Below are positions 9,710 through 18,028 of a stretch of DNA of 64,000 bases, one piece after another. The notes beneath the pieces are model-generated. The model was not told the origin of the DNA. It made no database searches and saw only the letters and a list, made by a program, of their open reading frames with translations. Position numbers and translations under genes: made by a program. Source of the DNA: an uncultured Collinsella sp. (lineage in GTDB: Bacteria; Actinomycetota; Coriobacteriia; Coriobacteriales; Coriobacteriaceae); NCBI GenBank assembly GCA_905194675.1, contig CAJJTG010000004.1, positions 7,274-71,273 on the forward strand, given 5' to 3'. How positions within the stretch are numbered: position 1 is the first letter of the stretch; each line of letters opens with the position of its first letter.

Positions 9710-10186
9710 ATGGATTCCAAAAGACTTGCCGAGATAGCCGATGTTATGGAGGACCGCGGCCTCACGCGCGTACGCGTTGAGGAGCCCGATGGCACCGCGG
9801 TCGAACTCGAGCGCGCGAGCGCCGCGCAGCCGGTTGCCGTGCCCATGCCTATGCCGGGTGCCGTGACTGCTCCGGCGGTGGCTCCTGTCGCCATGCCTGC
9901 CGCCGCACCGGAGCCCGCCGCGCAGACACCTGCCGCCGCACCGGAGCCTGAGGGTACCGAGGTGACTGCTCCCATGGTCGGCGTTTTCTATGCTGCCCCG
10001 GCGCCGGGCGACGAGCCGTTTGTGCACGTGGGCTCCAAGGTCAAGGCCGGCGAGACCCTCTGCATCATCGAGGCCATGAAGGTTCTCAACGAGGTGACGG
10101 CCGAGGCAGATGGCGAGGTGCTCGAGATTTGCGTGGCCGACGGCGACCTCGTGGAGTTTGGCAGCTGCCTCATGAGGATCGGATAG
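9710..10186 (+). CDS. accB: Acetyl-CoA carboxylase biotin carboxyl carrier protein
   Basis: Carries the biotin of acetyl-CoA carboxylase. The 158-residue protein has a short N-terminal domain, an Ala/Pro-rich linker at about residues 40-85, and a lipoyl-type domain with the biotinylation motif IEAMKVLNE (Lys124), the substrate of the BirA encoded at 3555-4331. It is embedded among fab genes, 3 bp after fabF. Confidence 0.95.
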   Translation: MDSKRLAEIADVMEDRGLTRVRVEEPDGTAVELERASAAQPVAVPMPMPGAVTAPAVAPVAMPAAAPEPAAQTPAAAPEPEGTEVTAPMVGVFYAAPAPGDEPFVHVGSKVKAGETLCIIEAMKVLNEVTAEADGEVLEICVADGDLVEFGSCLMRIG

Positions 10187-10195
10187 GTGATATCC

Positions 10196-10618
10196 ATGAA
10201 CAAAGAAGAGCTTAAAGAACTGTTGCCGCATCGCGAGCCGATGCTTTTGCTCGACGAAGCCGAGCTGGTGGGCGACGAGGCCCACGGCAAGATCACGATT
10301 ACGGGCGACGAGTACTTTTTGCAGGGGCATTTTCCGGGAAATCCGGTCGTTCCCGGCGTGATCCAGTGCGAGATGCTCGCCCAGAACTGCTGCGTGCTGC
10401 TGATGGGCGATGAGGAAGCGCGCGGCGCGACGCCGTTCTACACGAGTTTGGACAAGGTGCGCTTTAAGCATCCGGTGCGCCCGGGCGACACGGTAGACCT
10501 GGTATGCTCCATCACGCGTGCGCGCGGGCCGTTCCGGTTTGCGACGGGCACCGCGAGCGTCAACGGCGAGGTGTGCTGCCGCGCCGATATGTCCTTTGCA
10601 CTCATGCACGAAAGTTAA
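10196..10618 (+). CDS. fabZ: 3-hydroxyacyl-ACP dehydratase
   Basis: Hot-dog-fold dehydratase that removes water from 3-hydroxyacyl-ACP. The 140-residue protein contains LPHREPMLLLD and the active-site helix HFPGNPVVPGVIQCEMLAQ with catalytic His and Glu. ATG at 10196 is supported by AGGTGA 5 bp upstream; a GTG at 10187 directly abuts the accB stop and is less likely. Insertion of fabZ between accB and accC is common in Gram-positive fab operons. Confidence 0.95.
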   Translation: MNKEELKELLPHREPMLLLDEAELVGDEAHGKITITGDEYFLQGHFPGNPVVPGVIQCEMLAQNCCVLLMGDEEARGATPFYTSLDKVRFKHPVRPGDTVDLVCSITRARGPFRFATGTASVNGEVCCRADMSFALMHES

Positions 10619-10628
10619 GGAAGGCTTC

Positions 10629-11972
10629 ATGTTCGACAAAGTGCTCATCGCCAACCGCGGCGAGGTCGCGGTCCGTGTTATCCGCGCGTGCCGCGATATG
10701 GGCATCAAGACCGTCGCCGTCTACTCTACGGCCGATGCGGACGCGCTGCACGTGCAGCTTGCCGACGAGGCGTATTGCATCGGCGGCCCGCGTCTTGCCG
10801 AGAGCTACCTCAACGACGATGCCGTGCTCACCTGTGCCGTGAAGTCGGGGGCAAAGGCGATCCATCCTGGCTACGGTTTCTTTTCCGAGAAGGCGAGCTT
10901 CGTGCGCGACTGCGACAAGTACGGTCTGACGTTTGTCGGTCCCTCGGCCGAGGTCATCGACAACATGGGCGACAAGGACGCCGCGCGCCGAACGGCTGCC
11001 GCGGCGGGCGTGCCCATCGTGCCGGGCTGCGATTTGCTCAAAAGCCCCGAGGAGGCGACGGCCGAGGCCGAGCGCATTGGCTGCCCCGTGCTTATTAAGG
11101 CGCGTGCAGGTGGTGGCGGTCGCGGCATTCGCAAGGTCGAGCGCGTGGAAGATGCGGCAAAGGCGTTCATCGAGGCGCGTGCCGAGGGCGAGGCTGTTTT
11201 TGGCGACGGCGAGTGCTACATGGAGAAGTTCGTCGCGCCGGCGCACCACGTCGAGGTGCAGATTATGGCCGATAAGCAGGGCCATGTGTTTTCGCTCGGC
11301 GAGCGTGAGTGCTCGGTGCAGCGCCGCAACCAAAAGCTGATCGAGGAGAGCCCCGCGCCGTGCCTCGACGGACGCGATGATATTCGCGCGCGCATCCACA
11401 AGGCCGCGCGCGACCTGGCTCGTGCCGTTGGCTATGAGGGCGCCGGCACCATTGAGTTTCTGTACTCAGATGACGGCAATTTTTACTTTATGGAAATGAA
11501 CACGCGCTTGCAGGTGGAGCATCCGGTTACGGAGTTTGTGACCGATACCGACTTGGTCAAGTGGCAGCTGCGCGTGGCAGCTGGCCAGCCTCTGCCGTTT
11601 GAGCAGGAGGACATGCCGGTCCGCAACCACGCCATGGAGTGCCGCATCAATGCCGAAACGCCGGACTTTCTGCCGTCATGTGGAACGATCACCGCGTTGC
11701 GTGTGCCGGGTGGTCCGCGCGTGCGTTGGGATTCCGCCATGTTTACCGGTGCTGCCGTTCCGCCGTACTACGACTCTATGCTCGGCAAGCTCATCGTGTG
11801 TGCGCCCACGCGCGACGGCGCCATTCGCAAGATGCGCTCGGCTCTGGGCGAGCTCATGATCGAGGGCGTGAGCGAGAACAGCGAGCTTCAGCTCGACGTA
11901 CTGGCAAACGACGAGTTCTTGTCAGGCATGTATCACACCGATCTGATGGGGCATCTCTATGCTGATGAATAG
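10629..11972 (+). CDS. accC: Acetyl-CoA carboxylase biotin carboxylase subunit
   Basis: ATP-grasp enzyme that carboxylates biotin on AccB. The 447-residue protein starts FDKVLIANRGEVAVRVIRA and shows the glycine-rich ATP loop KARAGGGGRGIRKV, EMNTRLQVEHPVTE and a biotin carboxylase C-terminal domain. ATG at 10629 follows AAGGAAGG; the longer open frame overlapping fabZ is not homologous. The next gene starts 14 bp before the stop. Confidence 0.96.
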   Translation: MFDKVLIANRGEVAVRVIRACRDMGIKTVAVYSTADADALHVQLADEAYCIGGPRLAESYLNDDAVLTCAVKSGAKAIHPGYGFFSEKASFVRDCDKYGLTFVGPSAEVIDNMGDKDAARRTAAAAGVPIVPGCDLLKSPEEATAEAERIGCPVLIKARAGGGGRGIRKVERVEDAAKAFIEARAEGEAVFGDGECYMEKFVAPAHHVEVQIMADKQGHVFSLGERECSVQRRNQKLIEESPAPCLDGRDDIRARIHKAARDLARAVGYEGAGTIEFLYSDDGNFYFMEMNTRLQVEHPVTEFVTDTDLVKWQLRVAAGQPLPFEQEDMPVRNHAMECRINAETPDFLPSCGTITALRVPGGPRVRWDSAMFTGAAVPPYYDSMLGKLIVCAPTRDGAIRKMRSALGELMIEGVSENSELQLDVLANDEFLSGMYHTDLMGHLYADE

Positions 11973-13683
11973 AAAAGCGAAGGCGGTCAATGTTCTTGAG
12001 GGGCCGATGACCGAGTCGTGCGCCGAGTTTCCCGCGCGCCACGTGTTTATTAAGTGTCCGGAGTGCCGCCGTGTGATCGATGAGGCACGCCTGCACGACA
12101 ACCTCGAGGTCTGCCCTCGTTGCGGCAAACACTTTCGCGTGAGCGGTCGCGCGCGCATGCGCATGACGGTCGACGAGGGCACGTTTGAGGAATGGGATGC
12201 CAATCTGGCGTCGGAGGATTTCCTCTCGTTTCCCGGCTATGCCGACAAGCTCAAGGGCGCGGTCGAGCGTTCGGGCGAGCGCGATGCCGTTGTGTGCGGC
12301 AGGGGCAAAATCTGCGGCTGCGATACGGCGCTCTTCTTTATGCACGCCAACTTTATGATGGGCTCGATGGGTTCCGTGGTGGGCGAGAAGATCTGTCGCA
12401 CATTTGAGCGTGCGACCGAGCTGGGATTGCCGGTTGTCGGCTTTACCGTTTCGGGCGGCGCGCGCATGCAAGAGGGCGTGACATCGCTGATGCAGATGGC
12501 CAAGATTTCTGCGGCGGTTAGGCGCCACAGCGGGGCGGGCGGTCTGTATATCACGGTGCTCACCGATCCCACGACCGGAGGTGTAACCGCGAGCTTTGCC
12601 ATGGAGGGCGACATTATCCTGGCCGAGCCCGATGCCCTGACGGCATTTGCCGGCCCGCGCGTGATCGAGCAGAACATGCACAAGCGCCTGCCCAAGGGAT
12701 TCCAGCGCTCCGAGTTTTTGCTGGAGCACGGCTTTTGCGATGCCGTTGTTCCGCGTGGCGAGATTGCGCTCACGATAGGCGAGCTGCTGGCACTGCACGA
12801 AGGGCACGCGCCCGGCCTGGGGGCACCGCATGAAATCGTGCATACGGGTCGCCGCGGCAAAAAGCTGGGACACTTGTTCAAGCGCTCGTCGGCACCAAAA
12901 ACCGCGCTCGAGATTGTCAAGCAGACCCGCTCGGCAGATCGCGTCACGGCAGGTGAGATGATCTCGCTGGGTTTGGATGGATTTGTGGAGCTGCACGGCG
13001 ACCGTTACTTTGGCGACGACGCCGCTGTGGTGGCCGGCATTGGCTGGAAAGATGGACGCCCCGTAACGGTCATCGCCATCGAGCGCGGTACCACGACCAA
13101 AGAGCGTATGCGCCGCAACTTTGGCATGGCGCATCCCGAGGGCTACCGCAAGGCGCGGCGCCTGATGCGCCAAGCCGAAAAGTTTGGTCGACCGGTTCTG
13201 TGCCTGGTCGATACTTCGGGCGCGTTTTGCGGCATCGGTGCCGAGGAGCGCGGCCAGGGCGAGGCGATTGCCCAGAATCTCATGGAGATGAGCGGCCTTA
13301 AGACGCCGATTGTCTCGGTGGTGACAGGCGAGGGCGGCTCCGGTGGCGCGCTGGCGCTGTCCGTGGCCGACCGCATCCTGATGCTCTCGAGCTCGGCCTA
13401 TTCGGTCGTGAGCCCCGAGGCCTGTGCATCGATCCTGTGGAAGGATACCGAGCGCGCGGATGAGGCCGCCGAGGCGCTGAAGCTCACGGCCCCCGATCTG
13501 TTGGCACTCGGCATCATCGACGGCATTGTTGACGATAGGGGCCTGTCGCATGAGGAGATCGCCGGTGCCGTCATATCCTCGGCATTTGATGCCTTCGATA
13601 CGCTTGAGCAGCTCGACGACGCGACCCTCACGAACCTCCGCTACGAAAAGTACCGCGCAACCGGTCAGTACCGCACGATGTGA
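11959..13683 (+). CDS. accDA: Fused acetyl-CoA carboxylase carboxyltransferase (AccD-AccA)
   Basis: Transfers the carboxyl group from biotin to acetyl-CoA. The 574-residue chain joins both carboxyltransferase subunits: residues 1-280 are AccD-like, with the zinc ribbon Cys33, Cys36, Cys52, Cys55 and FTVSGGARMQEG; residues 300-574 are AccA-like, with FVELHGDRYFGDD, VDTSGAFCGIGAEERGQ and EGGSGGALAL. In most bacteria these are separate genes accD and accA. ATG at 11959 overlaps accC; a start at 12007 after GAGGGG is also possible and would only remove 16 residues before the zinc ribbon. It is the last dedicated fatty-acid gene of the operon. Confidence 0.94.
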   Translation: MLMNRKAKAVNVLEGPMTESCAEFPARHVFIKCPECRRVIDEARLHDNLEVCPRCGKHFRVSGRARMRMTVDEGTFEEWDANLASEDFLSFPGYADKLKGAVERSGERDAVVCGRGKICGCDTALFFMHANFMMGSMGSVVGEKICRTFERATELGLPVVGFTVSGGARMQEGVTSLMQMAKISAAVRRHSGAGGLYITVLTDPTTGGVTASFAMEGDIILAEPDALTAFAGPRVIEQNMHKRLPKGFQRSEFLLEHGFCDAVVPRGEIALTIGELLALHEGHAPGLGAPHEIVHTGRRGKKLGHLFKRSSAPKTALEIVKQTRSADRVTAGEMISLGLDGFVELHGDRYFGDDAAVVAGIGWKDGRPVTVIAIERGTTTKERMRRNFGMAHPEGYRKARRLMRQAEKFGRPVLCLVDTSGAFCGIGAEERGQGEAIAQNLMEMSGLKTPIVSVVTGEGGSGGALALSVADRILMLSSSAYSVVSPEACASILWKDTERADEAAEALKLTAPDLLALGIIDGIVDDRGLSHEEIAGAVISSAFDAFDTLEQLDDATLTNLRYEKYRATGQYRTM

Positions 13684-13699
13684 CAAAGGGGCAGTCCGC

Positions 13700-14938
13700 A
13701 TGTCACATTGGGAAAGGCGTTCCATGCCACAAGTTTCTAACACCTTGTTTACAACGACGGTTTCATCAAACGCCATGGCCGTGGTGGACTATCTGTCCAA
13801 AAGCATGATGTCGGCTCTGCCGTTTATTGTCTGCGCGGCATTGTTCCGCACCGTCGCCGTCATTATGGGCGAAGGCATGCTGGGCCTGTGGTCTGCCGAT
13901 TCCGAAATCTATCGCCTGTTCTACAGTTGGCTCTACAACGCCGGCTACTACTTTTTGCCCATTTATCTTGGTTGGGCGGCCGCCCGCCAGCTCGGTTGCT
14001 CGGAGCAGCTGGGTATGATGCTGGGCGGCGTATTGATTGCACCCGATCTGCTTAAGCTTGTCGATGCCGCATCGACGGCGGGGGCATCGATGACTTATGT
14101 GTATGGTCTGGTTCCCGCGCCGGTCAACGATTACACGACGACTGTTATTCCGGTTCTCATCTCGGTGCCCGTGCTGTGGCGAGTGGAGTGTTTCTTTCAG
14201 CGCATTATCCCCAAGGCCGTGGCGTTTTCGTTCGTTCCGTTTGCGACCATGCTTGTCATGGTTCCGGTTTCGCTGTGTATCACGGCGCCGGCGGGCAGCT
14301 ATCTGGGCATGCTGCTGGGCCAGCTTATGTTTATGCTTGGCAATTCCGGTGGCGTCGTGTCGCTGCTCACGCTCATGGGGCTTGCCGCGGGTTGGGAGTT
14401 CCTAAAGATCGCGGGCGTCAGCAACGTTGTCCTATCGCTCGCCTATGCGCAGTTTATGAGTGTGGGAACGGATTCGTGCATTCTGATCGCCGCGACGATG
14501 GCAACGTTTGCCGTTTGGGGCATGCCCTTTGGTGCGTCGCTCCGCGTTGCGGATAAGGACGAGAAGGCGCTCATGCTGGGCTATTCAATCTCGGGTGTTC
14601 TTGGCGGCGTAAGCGAGCCGGCGCTGTACGGTTGCGGCTTTAAATATGGCAGGTGCCTGACGTGCATGGCCATTGGCGGTGCCGTCGGAGGCCTTGTTGC
14701 GGCCGTGGGCCACGTTACGGCCTATACCATCGGCATGACGAATGTCCTCATGGTCATTGGCTTTGCCACGGGCGGCATCTCGAATCTGCTGTGGTGCTGT
14801 GCTGCCGGAGGTGTGGCATTTGCGGTGTCTGCGGCGCTGAGCTACTGCTTTGGCGTGGTGCCGGCGAGGGGGCAGGCGGCAGAAGACGAAGCCGATTCAC
14901 CCGAAACCTCGAAGAGCGTGGTCGAAGTAAATGCGTAA
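13700..14938 (+). CDS. Orphan PTS EIIC-type membrane protein
   Basis: A 412-residue polytopic protein of the PTS glucose/sucrose EIIC family by its loop GVSEPALYGCGFKYGR (compare the GITEPA-type signature) and about ten hydrophobic segments. It has no EIIB or EIIA domain and no neighbouring partner, so it cannot phosphorylate sugar alone. It starts 16 bp after accDA and is followed by a terminator, so it is the last gene of the fatty-acid transcript. ATG 13700 (AAAGGGG upstream) is preferred; ATG 13724 is possible. The substrate is unknown; a role tied to lipid synthesis would be speculation. Confidence 0.75.
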   Translation: MSHWERRSMPQVSNTLFTTTVSSNAMAVVDYLSKSMMSALPFIVCAALFRTVAVIMGEGMLGLWSADSEIYRLFYSWLYNAGYYFLPIYLGWAAARQLGCSEQLGMMLGGVLIAPDLLKLVDAASTAGASMTYVYGLVPAPVNDYTTTVIPVLISVPVLWRVECFFQRIIPKAVAFSFVPFATMLVMVPVSLCITAPAGSYLGMLLGQLMFMLGNSGGVVSLLTLMGLAAGWEFLKIAGVSNVVLSLAYAQFMSVGTDSCILIAATMATFAVWGMPFGASLRVADKDEKALMLGYSISGVLGGVSEPALYGCGFKYGRCLTCMAIGGAVGGLVAAVGHVTAYTIGMTNVLMVIGFATGGISNLLWCCAAGGVAFAVSAALSYCFGVVPARGQAAEDEADSPETSKSVVEVNA

Positions 14939-14975
14939 ACCTGTGCGACAAAGGGCGATTTCTTTGTCATGTTCC

Positions 14976-15008
14976 AAGGTCGTGGCCCGTGTGGGTTGCG
15001 GCCTTTTT
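14976..15008 (+). terminator. Terminator of the fab-acc operon
   Basis: A 13-bp stem (AAGGTCGTGGCCC with GGGTTGCGGCCTT, fully paired when G-U pairs are counted) with a GTGT loop and a run of T. It lies 37 bp after the EIIC-like gene. Confidence 0.8.
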
Positions 15009-15035
15009 GTATCTGTGGGGCAAAGTGGCTACACT
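15007..15035 (+). promoter_or_regulatory. Promoter of the cation efflux gene
   Basis: TTGTAT at 15007-15012 and TACACT at 15030-15035, spaced by 17 bp, 52 bp before the ATG at 15088. It overlaps the T run of the preceding terminator, leaving no room for another gene. Confidence 0.5.
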
Positions 15036-15087
15036 ACAATCCGTTTGAGCAATAGATATATAGGTAGTACCGTGGGGGCGGATATAG

Positions 15088-16242
15088 ATGGTTGAGTGGA
15101 TTGTTCGTCGTGCGCAGGGCGACCGTGCGCGCGTGGGCACGTTGACGGGCGTGGTGTGTATTCTCGCCAATGTTGCGCTTTGTGCTGCGAAGGGCGTAAT
15201 TGGCGTGCTGTCGGGATCGGTTTCGATCGTGGCGGATGCCATGAACAACCTGTCCGATGCCAGCTCGAATATCGTGAGCGTGCTGGGCTTTAGGCTGGCG
15301 AGCAAGCCGGCCGACCCCGAGCATCCTTACGGACATGGCCGCTACGAGTATCTCTCGGGTCTGGTTGTGGCGGCGCTCGTGCTGCTTATTGGCATCGAAC
15401 TGGTGAAGTCCTCGGTTGAGCGTATCGTCAACCCGGAACCTGTCGAGTTTTCGCTTGCCCTGGTGGCAGTTCTAGTGCTTTCGATGGTCGTAAAGCTGTG
15501 GATGGCGGCCCTCAACCAAAAGCTCGGTGACCGCATTGAGTCCGAGACGTTGCGTGCGACCGCTCAGGATTCCAAAAACGATGTCCTTGCCACAGGCGCC
15601 GTGTTAGCGTGCGCAATTGTTTCGCAGGTGACGCGCATCAATCTTGATGCTTGGGTCGGCCTTGCCGTTGGCGCCTATATCGGCTGGAGTGGTTTTGAGC
15701 TCATCCAGGATACGGTGAGCCCGCTTTTGGGCCAGGCGCCCGATCCCAAGCTGGTCAAACATATCCGAGACAAGATCATGAGCTACCCCGGCGTTTTGGG
15801 CGTCCACGACCTTATGGTTCACGATTATGGTCCGGGCAGGAAGTTTGCAAGTGCGCACGCCGAGATGGCGGCCGAGGCCAGCCCACTGGAAAGCCACGAC
15901 ACGCTCGATAACATCGAGCAGTCGTTTAGGGACGAGGACGGCATGATCGTCACGCTCCATTACGATCCCATCGTGACCGATGACCCCAAGCTGGCGAGCA
16001 TGCGCCTGCGCATCAACGCAATGGCCCAGGAGATTGATAGCCGCCTTTCGATTCACGATCTGCGTTGCGTGCCGGGCCCTACGCACACCAACGTGATCTT
16101 TGACTGCGTGCGACCCTCGGATTTGGCGATGAACGCCGAGGACCTAAAGCGCGCGTTGGCGAAACGTGTCGAATCCGAATATCCCAAGTCGATTGCCAAG
16201 ATCACGATCGACGAAGACTACGTAGGCCATACCCACGAGTAG
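15088..16242 (+). CDS. Cation diffusion facilitator family transporter
   Basis: Proton-coupled efflux of divalent metal ions across the cytoplasmic membrane. The 384-residue protein has the CDF metal motifs ADAMNNLSDASSN (about residues 50-62, Asp and Asn in TM2) and HPYGHGRYEYL, and another Asp in the LDAWVGLAVG helix. Its C-terminal half is a long cytoplasmic dimerization domain, duplicated compared with the roughly 300-residue minimal family. The metal (Zn, Mn, Fe) cannot be read from the sequence. The next gene follows after 39 bp. Confidence 0.88.
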   Translation: MVEWIVRRAQGDRARVGTLTGVVCILANVALCAAKGVIGVLSGSVSIVADAMNNLSDASSNIVSVLGFRLASKPADPEHPYGHGRYEYLSGLVVAALVLLIGIELVKSSVERIVNPEPVEFSLALVAVLVLSMVVKLWMAALNQKLGDRIESETLRATAQDSKNDVLATGAVLACAIVSQVTRINLDAWVGLAVGAYIGWSGFELIQDTVSPLLGQAPDPKLVKHIRDKIMSYPGVLGVHDLMVHDYGPGRKFASAHAEMAAEASPLESHDTLDNIEQSFRDEDGMIVTLHYDPIVTDDPKLASMRLRINAMAQEIDSRLSIHDLRCVPGPTHTNVIFDCVRPSDLAMNAEDLKRALAKRVESEYPKSIAKITIDEDYVGHTHE

Positions 16243-16281
16243 GGCTGCGCCGGTAGAGCAAGTTATACAGAAGGGGAGAGC

Positions 16282-16902
16282 ATGAAGCGTCTATATCTAC
16301 TCCGCCACGGTCAGACAGAATTCAACGTTAAAAAGCTGGTCCAGGGCCGCTGCGATTCTCCGTTGACCGACCTGGGCCGCAAACAAGCGGGAAAGGCAGC
16401 CGCATGGCTCAAGGACCACGGCGTCGTTCCAGACAAAGTGGTCTCTTCGCCCTTAGGCCGAGCCATGGACACGGCAAGTCTCGTCGCAACCGAACTCCTC
16501 GGCCCGGATGCAGCAGTCGAGCCCTGCGAAGGCATCATCGAACGCAGCTACGGCACCTTCGAAGAAGGCCCCCACGACGCCCTGCCCACCGACGTCTGGG
16601 ATCCAGGCGAGGACTTGGTCCCCTTTGGAGGAGAAGGAAGTCATGCCCTGCAAGAGCGCATGGTAGACACCCTCACCAATCTCATGGGCGCTGAGGGCAT
16701 CGAAACCCTCCTAGCAGTAAGCCACGGAAGCGCCAGCCGCCAATTCATCAAGGCCGCAGCCCCAGAGGGCTTCGAGCTCCCAGCAAAACTCCCCAACTGC
16801 GCCATCATGATTTTCGATTTTGATGATGCGCGAGAAGAGGACGATGCGCCCCAATGCAAGTTCACCTTGCAGCAAATTGTGGACCCCCAACAAAGTCATT
16901 AG
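16282..16902 (+). CDS. Histidine phosphatase family protein
   Basis: A 206-residue member of the phosphoglycerate mutase/histidine phosphatase superfamily. The phospho-acceptor motif LLRHGQTEFN gives His9 as the nucleophile; VSSPLGRAMDTA carries the second arginine and VSHGSASRQ the second catalytic His. The substrate is not predictable (broad-specificity phosphatase or cobalamin-type phosphatase are options). Codon use is richer in C-ending codons and adenines than the neighbouring genes. Probably cotranscribed with the efflux gene. Confidence 0.85.
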   Translation: MKRLYLLRHGQTEFNVKKLVQGRCDSPLTDLGRKQAGKAAAWLKDHGVVPDKVVSSPLGRAMDTASLVATELLGPDAAVEPCEGIIERSYGTFEEGPHDALPTDVWDPGEDLVPFGGEGSHALQERMVDTLTNLMGAEGIETLLAVSHGSASRQFIKAAAPEGFELPAKLPNCAIMIFDFDDAREEDDAPQCKFTLQQIVDPQQSH

Positions 16903-16937
16903 CCTGAACGAGCAGAGTTAAGCAGACATCAACGTGG

Positions 16938-17102
16938 CGTTCCCAGTGTGCGGCGGAGGGGGCGGGCCTGAGACATATTAAGGTTGTCGCGAGTTCCGCA
17001 CGAACAGGAGAGCACTTAATGTGCTCTCCGTCGTGAGCAGGACTGTAGAGCAGCAACCTTAATATGTCTCAGGCCCGCCCCCTCCGCCGCACACTGGGAA
17101 CG
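16938..17102. repeat. Inverted repeat with 49-bp perfect arms and nested hairpin
   Basis: Arms at 16938-16986 and 17054-17102 are exact reverse complements over 49 bp. The 67-bp centre contains a second hairpin, GGAGAGCAC (17007-17015) with GTGCTCTCC (17021-17029) around TTAAT, extended by CACGA/TCGTG. There is no open reading frame inside. It separates the phosphatase transcript from the rplC promoter; as RNA it would be a very stable rod on either strand. It could be a small non-autonomous mobile element or a strong insulating terminator. Confidence 0.9.
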
Positions 17103-17153
17103 TGCCACGCACTTTACCTGCGTAAACAATGTGAGTGAAATATGAATCTCGAT

Positions 17154-17177
17154 GGATACGCCCGCAGCCGTGTATAC
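17154..17177 (+). promoter_or_regulatory. Promoter-like motif shared with rplB upstream region
   Basis: A 24-bp segment containing ACGCCCG, CCGTG and TATAC matches 19019-19042 at 21 of 24 positions. TATACT at 17173-17178 could be the -10 of the rplC promoter. No good -35 hexamer precedes it, so the motif may be a combined promoter and regulator site. Confidence 0.5.
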
Positions 17178-17289
17178 TAAACAGCTGTGTGTAACCAGGG
17201 GAGTATTCTGGCTGGACAAAATGCCTGCTTAATAGGGTTGTCAGGTAGTCCGGACGCAATACAAGGCTGGGGAGCACGTCGTGTAAGTA

Positions 17290-17341
17290 GTGGTCCTCTA
17301 GGGGCGTACGCTCGGTGGCGTACGCATTGTCCCAAGACCAC
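17290..17341 (+). promoter_or_regulatory. Structured leader hairpin upstream of rplC
   Basis: Outer stem GTGGTC (17290-17295) / GACCAC (17336-17341) encloses an inner stem GGCGTACGC (17303-17311) / GCGTACGC (17318-17325). It ends 20 bp before the TTG start of rplC. S10-type operons are often controlled through leader RNA bound by L4; whether this hairpin does that is inference. Confidence 0.5.
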
Positions 17342-17361
17342 GCGAGAGTTGGGATCATATC

Positions 17362-17982
17362 TTGATCAGCATGATTCTCGGCCGCAAGATTGGCATGACC
17401 CAGGTTTGGGACGAGGACGATAACGTCGTTCCCGTCACGGTCATCCAGGCTGGCCCCTGCGCTGTCTCGCAGGTTAAAACTCAGGCAACCGACGGCTATG
17501 ACGCCGTCCAGATCGGTTTCGGCGACATCAAGGCCAAGAACGTGAACAAGCCCATGGCTGGTCACTTCGCCAAGGCTGGCGTCGAGCCTGTCCGCTTCCT
17601 TCGTGAGGTCCGCGTCGAGAACGGCGAGGAGCACAAGGTCGGCGAGGTCGTCACCGTCGCTGATTTCGCTGATGTCGAGAAGGTCGACGTCATCGGTACC
17701 TCCAAGGGTAAGGGCTTCCAGGGTCGCATCAAGCGCTGGGGTCAGCGCCGCGGTCCTATGACGCATGGTTCTCACTTCCAGCGTCACCCCGGTTCTATCG
17801 GTCAGTGCGCCTATCCTGCGCGCGTCCTCAAGGGCGTAAAGATGGCCGGTCACATGGGTAACGAGCGCGTTACCGTCAAGAACCTTTCCGTTGTCCGCAT
17901 CGATGCCGAGCAGAACCTCATCTTGGTCAAGGGCGCTGTCCCGGGTGCCAAGAATGGTCTCGTCGCCATCCGTATGGCCTAA
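17362..17982 (+). CDS. rplC: 50S ribosomal protein L3
   Basis: Early-assembly 50S protein near the peptidyl transferase centre. The 206-residue product contains [15 protein letters not shown] and the glycine-rich [15 protein letters not shown] and [13 protein letters not shown] segments. The TTG at 17362 has GGGA 7 bp upstream; an ATG three codons on (17371) would also fit the family start. It heads the main ribosomal protein cluster here, with its own promoter region, because rpsJ is not adjacent. Confidence 0.96.
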   Translation: MISMILGRKIGMTQVWDEDDNVVPVTVIQAGPCAVSQVKTQATDGYDAVQIGFGDIKAKNVNKPMAGHFAKAGVEPVRFLREVRVENGEEHKVGEVVTVADFADVEKVDVIGTSKGKGFQGRIKRWGQRRGPMTHGSHFQRHPGSIGQCAYPARVLKGVKMAGHMGNERVTVKNLSVVRIDAEQNLILVKGAVPGAKNGLVAIRMA

Positions 17983-18028
17983 GGGCCCAGCCCATTTAGC
18001 CCAGCGTCATACCAAGGAGAACACTTAA

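Larger units (their letters stand above)
16903..17361. other. Gene-free region before rplC: large inverted repeat, promoter and leader
   Basis: No gene is seen in these 459 bp. The left part holds a long inverted repeat (16938-17102); the right part holds a promoter-like segment near 17154-17178 and a structured leader to the rplC start. The separate entries describe each element. Confidence 0.7.
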
